Of a stretch of 16,092 nt of DNA, positions 7,258 through 13,634 are shown in pieces. The notes under the pieces are model-generated. The model was not told the origin of the DNA and made no database searches. It saw nothing but the letters and a program-made list of their open reading frames with translations. The stretch is from NCBI GenBank assembly GCA_030590185.1, contig JAUUZB010000005.1, forward strand, positions 1 to 16,092, in the 5' to 3' direction. This stretch comes from Deltaproteobacteria bacterium. Its GTDB lineage: Bacteria; Myxococcota; XYA12-FULL-58-9; JAUUZB01. The position numbers and the translations under genes were made by a program. Each line of letters starts with the position of its first letter. The stretch's first letter is position 1.

Positions 7258-8838
7258 ATGACACGTCAGAGGAATCTCATCGTCAACGCGCCCCGGGAGC
7301 GCGGGTACGATACTCACCTCACCCCTGGTGACCGTATCCCTCCCTACGGCTCTGCCGTACTCGTCGCCCACCTCCGTGGCCTGGGCTTCGATGTGGTTCA
7401 CCGGGATCTGTCGAACCCCACACGGCCCGCCGTGACCGACGTCCTAACCGCCGACGCGCTGAGCGACTGGCTCGAGCGAGATTTGCGGTCCCCGCGTCTC
7501 GGACAATTCCTGGAGCGGTGCCTTTCTCAGCTTCCCCCGCTGCATGAGGTCGCTCTCCTGGGAATCTCTGTTCTGTTCCATGGCGCCTACCATTACAGCC
7601 TCGCCTTGGCCAAGGAGGTGAGACGACGGCACCCCGAAATCCTGGTCTGTCTGGGGGGGCCATTCATCACCATCCGGGCGCTCGAGGTTCCCCCATTCGT
7701 CGACTACTTCGTGCGCGGCGAAGGGCAGGTCCCTCTTGCCCACCTCGCACAGCACGCGGTGGGAGATTGCGACCTAGACGCATCGTTGCCTGGTCTGCGT
7801 TTCGCCCGGAACGGACAGACTATCGACAACGGTCTGTGCGCGGCGCCCGCCGATCGGGAGGCAGCGCCCGACTTCTCTGACTTCGAGCTCTCTGAATACC
7901 TGAGCCCGGATCCACGCGACCCCGCGCGACAGGCCCTGGTTGTCCCCTACCGGACGACCCTCGGCTGCGCGAACCACTGCTCCTTTTGTACCGGCCGGGG
8001 ATCGGCGCGGTTTGCGATGAAGAGCCCGGCCAAGGCGGTTGCCGAAATCGCTGCACTCAGTCGCCTGCACGAACGCGTCTATTTTCGCTTCTGCGATGCC
8101 TCCATCAACAACCACCCGGGTCGGATCACAGCTATCCTCGACGGATTGGATGCCCAAGGCTGCCGGATCCGGTGGGCGGCCTACGCCAAGGCACACGACA
8201 TGGATGCCGAGCTCCTCGGTAGGTTCGCCCGCTCCGGGTGTGAGATCCTGATTTGGGGTCTGGACGGGGTGACGCCGCGAATGAATCGGGTCTTCAACAA
8301 ACGGTATGATATCCACCGGTCGAAGGCGCTCATCCGAGAATCCGTCCGCCTCGGGATCCGGAACATCGTCAACCTGATTTACGGCGGACCCGGAGAGACG
8401 TACGAAGACGTTCTCGCCCTGGAGAGCTTCGCGCGTGAGGTCACCGCAACCGGGGACAGCTCGGTCCGAGCCTACGAGTTTCATCTGGAGGAGGGCTCGG
8501 CGATCTTCGAGCACCTCGATGAATACGGGCTCGAGATCCTGTCGCGTTCACGACGAGGTGACTTCTCGACGCGAGAGCGGATCTACTGGAAAGAGAAAGA
8601 ACAGACGCTCGCGGAGTTTCGAGATAGGCAGACGCGTACCCGTCGGCGCATGTCGCGGTTAATCCTCGAAAACACACTCATCGAGATGGGTCGCAAACGA
8701 CAACTGTTGAGCGATCAGAGAATCCGTTTGGTCCAATCCGGCATCCGCCTGGCCATGCCACTGTTGTGGCCGATGTACCGCGGGGCGCGCCTCTTGCGCC
8801 GGATCCGCATCATCAAGCCGCGCCATCTGCCGAGCTAA
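7258..8838 (+). CDS. B12-binding domain radical SAM protein
   Basis: The 526-residue protein has an N-terminal cobalamin-binding-type Rossmann fold (LIVNAPRERG at 7-16, GSAVLVAHLRGLGFDVVHRDL, then LGISVLFHGAY near 101-111 and LGGPFITIR near 132-140). The radical SAM barrel carries TTLGCANHCSFC, a standard CX3CX2C (Cys237, 241, 244). WGLDGVTPRMNRVFNK (about 333-348) and IYGGPGETYED (374-384) match barrel motifs of this superfamily. The C-terminus is rich in Arg/Lys with a hydrophobic stretch (LAMPLLWPMYRGARLL) that could touch the membrane. It differs clearly from the TIGR03975-like copies. Methylation or another B12-radical reaction is inferred from domain content; the substrate is unknown. 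The ATG lies 257 bases past position 7000 in the divergent region, with only a weak ribosome site. It ends 46 bases from the convergent gene. Confidence 0.88.
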   Translation: MTRQRNLIVNAPRERGYDTHLTPGDRIPPYGSAVLVAHLRGLGFDVVHRDLSNPTRPAVTDVLTADALSDWLERDLRSPRLGQFLERCLSQLPPLHEVALLGISVLFHGAYHYSLALAKEVRRRHPEILVCLGGPFITIRALEVPPFVDYFVRGEGQVPLAHLAQHAVGDCDLDASLPGLRFARNGQTIDNGLCAAPADREAAPDFSDFELSEYLSPDPRDPARQALVVPYRTTLGCANHCSFCTGRGSARFAMKSPAKAVAEIAALSRLHERVYFRFCDASINNHPGRITAILDGLDAQGCRIRWAAYAKAHDMDAELLGRFARSGCEILIWGLDGVTPRMNRVFNKRYDIHRSKALIRESVRLGIRNIVNLIYGGPGETYEDVLALESFAREVTATGDSSVRAYEFHLEEGSAIFEHLDEYGLEILSRSRRGDFSTRERIYWKEKEQTLAEFRDRQTRTRRRMSRLILENTLIEMGRKRQLLSDQRIRLVQSGIRLAMPLLWPMYRGARLLRRIRIIKPRHLPS

Positions 8839-8884
8839 CCTCGACGAGTTCTCCTGCTGCCACCGGCTGAAACTCCGACAGCGG

Positions 8885-10294
8885 TCATTGGCAAGCTCGG
8901 CGCGCGGCCGTTGGCTCGGGGAGCGACTTTAGATAGCGCGGCGCTACCACGAGGCTCTGCCCCAACGCCCAACGGGCGAACGGCCAGGGCTTGGCCGATG
9001 GCAAGTATTTGAACTGGGGGAACATGTCGGGGTGCCTCTCGACCAGATCCCAGTCCGGAGCCTGAAGCGAATTCCAGAACATGGTGCTCCGCCGCTCGCA
9101 GAGCCTCAGTTGATCTCGGTACTCCTCGGTGATCGGCGCTCCTTCGTAGAACACCAGCTGTACGGCGCGGAAATCGCGCACGCCGATGCGCGCCAGGCGC
9201 GCGATCAGTGCTGTCTGAGCTGCCAGATCGGCGAGCGTTTCGTCCGGACAACCGACGATCATCGAAATCGTAGGCTGAATCCCAGCGGCCAACGCCGCCG
9301 TTGTGGAGTTCTCGACCTCGGCGAGATCTAGCTTTTTATTCAGCGCTGCCTGTTGGGAAGCGCTGGCGGCGTCGATACCAAAGAAGACATGCGAGCAACC
9401 AGCGCGGGACATCAAACGCATCAGCTCGCTATCGACCCGGTCTGTCCTCGCGTAACAGCTCCATTCGATGTCGAGGCCGCGGGCGAGGATCGCCTCACAA
9501 GTCGCGACCACGCTGCGGCGGTTCGTGGTGAATAGGTCGTCGACGAAACTGAAGAAGCGCCTGCCCGTTACCGCCTTGGCTCGGGCGATCTCTTCGACGA
9601 TGCGATCCGACGATTTCTCCCGTCGCCGATCGCCGTAAATCTTGTTGGCCGTGCAAAAGGAGCAACGGTACGGGCATCCGCGAGCCACCTCGATGGGAAA
9701 GCTCCGCGGCGGCAGGTCCTGCGTGTCGAGGTGCGACAGGGCCGGCATAGGCATGGCATCGAGGTCATTGATCAACTCAGCGTCGGGGTTGCGCACGACC
9801 TCGTCTCCCCGGCGGAAGGAAATGCCCGGGATGTCAGCGAGATCTCGGTCGCCAGCCGCCCATTGCAAAAGTTGGGGTAATATCAACTCCCCCTCTCGAC
9901 GGGCTACCGCTGAAACAAAATCAAAGTCTCGCACGGTTTGATCGGCAACGCTCGCCGCCGCTGGGCCACCCATGAGGATACGAACGTCTGGCGCTCGGCG
10001 CCGCAGCGCCGCTGCGACGCGCAACATCTGGGTGAAACCGCCGGGCATGGTTGAGAAGGCGACGACCGCAGGCCGGCTGGCCGCGATCACCTCGGCCGCA
10101 CGATCCGCGAACCCGGCGTCGTAGCGCACCCGGCCCCTGATCATAGCCAGGTTCAGATCCACTAGAGACACGGCGTGACCGGCCTGCTCGGCCACCGCCG
10201 CGAGGATCAACACGCCGAGGGGTACGGAGGGCCAGGCGCGCACCCTGAGCCCGGCACGCCTCAAGTACAGGGGCGGGACGATGGTCAGCCTCAT
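8885..10294 (-). CDS. B12-binding domain radical SAM protein
   Basis: Starting at the ATG at 10294, the protein has 469 residues. MRLTIVPPLY opens a cobalamin-binding Rossmann domain (PLGVLILAAVAEQAGHAVSLVDLN; VAFSTMPGGFTQML; ILMGGPAAASVADQ). The Fe-S motif is ARGCPYRCSFCTAN, with CX3CX2C at Cys207, 211 and 214. FVDDLFTTNRR and FFGIDAAS follow the usual strand order of B12-radical SAM enzymes. The frame is open upstream to 10399, but those residues do not resemble the family and the fold begins exactly at the chosen Met. Closest in architecture to radical SAM methyltransferases and cyclases acting on small molecules; the reaction cannot be assigned. It is a single-gene unit, convergent with the 7258 gene and divergent from the ATP-grasp gene. 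Confidence 0.87.
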   Translation of the reverse strand: MRLTIVPPLYLRRAGLRVRAWPSVPLGVLILAAVAEQAGHAVSLVDLNLAMIRGRVRYDAGFADRAAEVIAASRPAVVAFSTMPGGFTQMLRVAAALRRRAPDVRILMGGPAAASVADQTVRDFDFVSAVARREGELILPQLLQWAAGDRDLADIPGISFRRGDEVVRNPDAELINDLDAMPMPALSHLDTQDLPPRSFPIEVARGCPYRCSFCTANKIYGDRRREKSSDRIVEEIARAKAVTGRRFFSFVDDLFTTNRRSVVATCEAILARGLDIEWSCYARTDRVDSELMRLMSRAGCSHVFFGIDAASASQQAALNKKLDLAEVENSTTAALAAGIQPTISMIVGCPDETLADLAAQTALIARLARIGVRDFRAVQLVFYEGAPITEEYRDQLRLCERRSTMFWNSLQAPDWDLVERHPDMFPQFKYLPSAKPWPFARWALGQSLVVAPRYLKSLPEPTAARRACQ

Positions 10295-10603
10295 TTTGCA
10301 CCCGCGGCCGCTGACGCCACGAAGGCGTGGCGAGTGGCGCAGCAAGACGCTCTCCTCGACCCCATCGTTTGCCTTCTCGGCACTCTCAACACAAACCACA
10401 CCCTAGCGTCAAAGGGAGGGAAACGACCAGGAGCTTTTCCGTGGCGACAGGTGGAGACCGCAGCTCGAGCGATATCCCTTGACCCATGTTCGCAGCGATT
10501 GAATAGTAATCCGAGATGGGAGGGCGATCGGTCGCAGCCATGAGATTCGCTCGACGGTTCTGGGTGGTTGTTTGTGCGAATTACGGTTGAACGTGCCCGT
10601 GCC
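10295..10603. promoter_or_regulatory. Divergent intergenic region
   Basis: This 309-base stretch separates the minus-strand B12 radical SAM gene from the plus-strand ATP-grasp operon. It contains the promoter candidate at 10479-10507, a GCTCGAGC palindrome (10463-10470) just upstream of it, and on the minus strand a TTGACG box (10412-10407) with only a poor -10. A 24-codon open frame (10516-10590, +) begins about where transcription would start. No confident protein-coding gene is seen in the rest. Confidence 0.4.
10479..10507 (+). promoter_or_regulatory. Candidate sigma70-type promoter of the ATP-grasp / PAS-radical SAM operon
   Basis: TTGACC (10479-10484) and AATAGT (10502-10507) are separated by exactly 17 bases, the best promoter-like match noticed in the window. 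The start of transcription would fall near 10513-10516, at the ATG of a 24-codon open frame and roughly 90 bases before the ATP-grasp ATG. Confidence 0.45.
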
Positions 10604-11965
10604 ATGGGGGCGGAGACCCGTCACGCCCTGCTGCGTGAGGTCGCAGGCACTGGGGTCCGGATCGGACGGGCCCGCCTGACCGACCAGTACGCCACGTCGG
10701 TGATCGGTCTGGATCGTCGGGAGAGCTCGAGTCTCGCGCGTTTGATGAGGGCAACCCACAGCGTCCTCGTACAGGGAGCACGAGCGGTGAGCCGTCGTCC
10801 AAACCTCCGCGACAGGCTCATCATCGGGCCTCGTTCTTTTGCCCGACTCGGCGAGCGTTGGGGCGTCGCGCGGGCGGCGCGGGCGGCGGCCTGGTCTCGG
10901 GCTCAGTGGATCTACCTGCCGAAGAGCGAGCCCTTCCCGATCACGACCGTTCGGATAGACGGTTTCTTGGTCGACGGGTTGCTCCGGGCGTTCGAATTCA
11001 ACGTCGGTCCGTTTCGATGGAGCTACCTGGACTTGCTGGCCGCGGCCTTTGCCCGGACGCCCGGCGTGGAGCTTCCTTCCGAAAGCGAGGTCGCTCCAGC
11101 CGTCGGTTCGGCTCTCGTCGATGCGATCTTGCGACGACACCGCGAGTTGTTTGGTGCCCGTCCACCGTTTGTGGCGGTCGTCGATGCGCCGGTGGCTCGC
11201 GGTGAGGAGACCACGGGGCTCGTCGAGGAGTTCCGTGATCGTGGTGTCGACGCCCGGCTCGTGGAGCGGAGGCGCATTTCCGGGCGACTATCCACCCTGA
11301 GAAGTGGCGGCGGTAGGGTGACCGCATTGGTCGATCTGAGCGATGGGATCACCAACCAGGGTCGTTTCTCGAGCCTGTCCCTGCGTTTCAGCCGGCTGTG
11401 GGCACATCGAGCTGGGCAGTTGGTTCTCTATTCCGCCCCCACAACTGGGATCTTCAACAAAGCCTTCCTGGCGCTCATCTCGGATGGGAGCTTGGACGGT
11501 TTCGTTGACGAGGCTGCCCTCGACCAGGTGAAGGAGCACCTCGTTTGGACCCGACAAACTCATGAGGGACCGACCACTTGGATCGATGGCCGATTTTGGG
11601 ACTTACGGGATCTCGCGACCGCCAATAGGCGTGACCTCGTCTTGAAACCCGACAACTCATTCGGGGGTGAGAGCGTGCTGTATGGTGATGCAGTGGACTC
11701 CCCGGCGTGGCTGTGTGCGCTAGACGCAGCCTTTCGGGCGCGGGACAGCGTGCTGCAGCTCAGGATTCGCCCCCCGAAGCACGTGATTGTCACCGCCAAG
11801 GACCTGCAGAGTACCGAGGTGCTCTTGGACACGTGCCCGATCGGCATCGAGGGGAAGTTGGCAGGGGTGCTCACCCGCTTCAGCCAAGGGTTGGAGACAA
11901 ATTTCCACAGGAATCAGCACATCGACTCCCAATGCTACGGCCTCGTGCCTACCTGGACCGCGTAG
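10604..11965 (+). CDS. ATP-grasp-like ligase (possibly circularly permuted)
   Basis: The 453-residue protein is read as ATP-grasp. The strongest stretch is DLVLKPDNSFGGESVLYG at 344-361, matching the Lys-containing, Gly-rich ATP-binding loop. It is preceded by FEFNVGP at 130-136 and by a TGIFNKAFLALISD line ending at about 294, as in glutathionylspermidine-synthase-like or circularly permuted ATP-grasp proteins. The C-terminal IGIEGKLAGVLTRFSQG...NFHRN resembles the late metal/nucleotide segment. ATP-grasp enzymes join a carboxylate to an amine through an acyl phosphate. The frame is open to a TTG at 10568, with a GTG at 10574 that has a GGGTGG six bases upstream; the ATG at 10604 has no clear ribosome site, so the start is uncertain. 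It heads a three-gene plus-strand unit. The fold call is moderately sure; the substrates are unknown. Confidence 0.75.
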   Translation: MGAETRHALLREVAGTGVRIGRARLTDQYATSVIGLDRRESSSLARLMRATHSVLVQGARAVSRRPNLRDRLIIGPRSFARLGERWGVARAARAAAWSRAQWIYLPKSEPFPITTVRIDGFLVDGLLRAFEFNVGPFRWSYLDLLAAAFARTPGVELPSESEVAPAVGSALVDAILRRHRELFGARPPFVAVVDAPVARGEETTGLVEEFRDRGVDARLVERRRISGRLSTLRSGGGRVTALVDLSDGITNQGRFSSLSLRFSRLWAHRAGQLVLYSAPTTGIFNKAFLALISDGSLDGFVDEAALDQVKEHLVWTRQTHEGPTTWIDGRFWDLRDLATANRRDLVLKPDNSFGGESVLYGDAVDSPAWLCALDAAFRARDSVLQLRIRPPKHVIVTAKDLQSTEVLLDTCPIGIEGKLAGVLTRFSQGLETNFHRNQHIDSQCYGLVPTWTA

Positions 11966-11997
11966 ACGCCTAGGCTACCGCCGCCATCAGACTTGCC

Positions 11998-12013
11998 CAG
12001 TCGCTGGCGACTG
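11998..12013 (+). other. Short hairpin upstream of a start-less AGGAGG
   Basis: CAGTCG-CTGG-CGACTG forms a six-pair stem with a tetraloop (11998-12013). Ten bases on lies a perfect AGGAGG (12023-12028) with no start codon at usable distance, itself able to pair as GAGG-CCCAT-CCTC. It sits in the 163-base gap between the ATP-grasp and PAS-radical SAM genes. The role is unknown; RNA processing or attenuation are possibilities. Confidence 0.25.
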
Positions 12014-12128
12014 CTCGCGACTAGGAGGCCCATCCTCGGCCGCCCGCCTGGTTGCGGTGTCGAGGCGCCGCCATGCGACTCCTGGAGTTTGGTCACCGGG
12101 GGCGTTATCGTTCCCCAGACGAGAGAAG

Positions 12129-13475
12129 ATGCGGCTAGAGCTGTTCACACGATCCTCCGTCGGGTACCTCGACACCGCCCTCGCGCGGCTGGGAGTCGAA
12201 TCAGCACGCGACTCGGAAGAAGCCTCGGTCACCCAAGAGGCCACGAGGCGATATCGCCGTGCCGTCCAGGGTCTAGGTGTTCCGGCGGCTCTTCTCGCCC
12301 CTGGCCGAATCATCGACGCCAACGAGCGTTTCGCCAAGCTCCTGAATGCAACCAGCCGAGAAGTCGTGGGCCATGCCCTCGACCGTTTTCTCTCTCCGCA
12401 GGTCGCGGCGTTCACCCACGACATCATTCGGAGAGGCCGGCGCTGTGACACAATATTAAGGACCCTCGACGGTTCTCCTGTGGCGGTCCAAATCGAGTCG
12501 CGGATCGTGGGCAACAGTCCCTTCGACCTCTTCTACATAATCATCTCAGCGCAGCCCATTGGATCGGGTCGGCTACGACGAGCCATTGCTTCCCTTCGGC
12601 CGAAGTTCTGGCAGAACCACCGGGTCTTCGAGCTCTCCGAGTTGGCGCGCAATCCGGCCCACTTGCTGCGATCACGCCGCCTCTTTCCGGCGCCGTTGAT
12701 GGGCGTCCAGGTCGAGCTGCAATCGGGGTGCAACCGTGACTGCTGGTTCTGCCCGCGCCACACTGATCGAACGGGCATCCGCAAGGATGAAAACGGAAAG
12801 GACGTGAGCGAGAGGATGCCGACCGAGCAGGTCTACTCGATCCTCGACCAGCTGGCCGACCTGCGCTGCCAAGGTGAGTTGAGCTTCCACCGGCTGTCGG
12901 AGCCCCTCCTGGATGATCGCTACGTCGAAATCGCGAGGCACGCGGTCTCCAGAGGTTTTCGAATCGGGGAAGACACCAATGGTGATTTGCTGAAGAACCG
13001 TCCCGAGCTCTGCCGTGAGCTCGACGGCCTCCTCGATTCGCTACGGATTGGTCTCTACGACTATGTGACCGAAGCGCAGCGGGCCGATGAGGTCGCCTTT
13101 TGGCGCGCGCGATTTCACACCACGAGGCTGAAATTCAACCTGCCATTGGAGCAGCTCATCCCAAGGCCTCGTTCCAAGATTCCCGAGGGTGCGCGAGATC
13201 TTCTGTTGGCCGACTACCTCGACCATCCGTGCCATCGTCCCTACCAGTCCTTTCATATTCGCTACGACGGAAAGGTGGCGCTTTGTTGCGAGGACGATCT
13301 CTGCGCCTTCGATTTGGGCAATGCCTTCGAGACCCCGGTCCGGGACCTCCTGTTTTCGCGTGGGAGAATCGCGCTCGCCCGTACGTTGGCAAGGCCGGGA
13401 GGACGCCGTACCCAGGAGCTTTGTCGATCGTGTTGGACCAACACGATCAAAGTTGACTGGCTCTCCACGGCCTAG
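12129..13475 (+). CDS. PAS domain-radical SAM-SPASM fusion protein
   Basis: The 448-residue protein has three parts. Residues about 43-143 form a PAS-like sensor (VPAALLAPGRIIDANERFAK, then the LDGSPVAVQ and FYIIIS strands). A radical SAM barrel follows, with QSGCNRDCWFC (Cys201, 205, 208; CX3CX2C) and SEPLLDDRY in place of the GGEP line. The C-terminal SPASM domain has Cys368, 386, 387, 392, 432 and 435 around YDGKVALCCEDD and ELCRSCW, consistent with auxiliary Fe-S clusters. SPASM enzymes typically modify peptides or proteins. A PAS module fused in front is unusual and suggests redox, ligand or partner control. The ATG at 12129 follows the AG-rich GAGAGAAG; the frame is open further upstream but there overlaps the ATP-grasp gene and has no PAS similarity. 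It is the middle gene of the plus-strand unit. Confidence 0.87.
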   Translation: MRLELFTRSSVGYLDTALARLGVESARDSEEASVTQEATRRYRRAVQGLGVPAALLAPGRIIDANERFAKLLNATSREVVGHALDRFLSPQVAAFTHDIIRRGRRCDTILRTLDGSPVAVQIESRIVGNSPFDLFYIIISAQPIGSGRLRRAIASLRPKFWQNHRVFELSELARNPAHLLRSRRLFPAPLMGVQVELQSGCNRDCWFCPRHTDRTGIRKDENGKDVSERMPTEQVYSILDQLADLRCQGELSFHRLSEPLLDDRYVEIARHAVSRGFRIGEDTNGDLLKNRPELCRELDGLLDSLRIGLYDYVTEAQRADEVAFWRARFHTTRLKFNLPLEQLIPRPRSKIPEGARDLLLADYLDHPCHRPYQSFHIRYDGKVALCCEDDLCAFDLGNAFETPVRDLLFSRGRIALARTLARPGGRRTQELCRSCWTNTIKVDWLSTA

Positions 13476-13562
13476 GCCTCCCAGTCATCAACGGCGCGCT
13501 GCAGGTAGGAAGAGGCGGAGCTGTCAATGAGGGAGGCCGCCTCGAAATAGCCCTCCGACTGG

Positions 13563-13597
13563 TGGCATACCCAAGCGCCGCCAAGCCGTGTATGCCA
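13563..13597 (+). promoter_or_regulatory. Inverted repeat upstream of the second TIGR03975-like gene
   Basis: TGGCATAC (13563-13570) and GTATGCCA (13590-13597) are perfect eight-base arms around a 19-base spacer, in the 160-base gap before the gene at 13635. It could be an operator or an RNA stem-loop. The arm sequence differs from the inverted repeat near 7076-7117, so a shared regulator is not indicated. Confidence 0.35.
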
Positions 13598-13634
13598 TGG
13601 TGATCCCCGGGCCCTCATCGGAGGATGTGTCCAG

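Noticed and set aside
7774..8514. 246-codon minus-strand frame inside the 7258-8838 gene
   Set aside because: It lies fully antisense to a gene with clear B12 and radical SAM motifs and shows none itself.
10175..10605. Plus-strand 122-codon and minus-strand 104-codon frames in the 10.3 kb divergent region, the latter overlapping the 10294 ATG by ATGA
   Set aside because: Both run through neighbouring genes or promoter-like sequence, have mixed composition and no family resemblance. The 4-base overlap alone is not sufficient evidence.
12023..12028. Perfect AGGAGG read as a ribosome binding site for an unlisted gene
   Set aside because: No ATG, GTG or TTG lies within usable distance; the first possible start (TTG at 12052) is 24 bases away.
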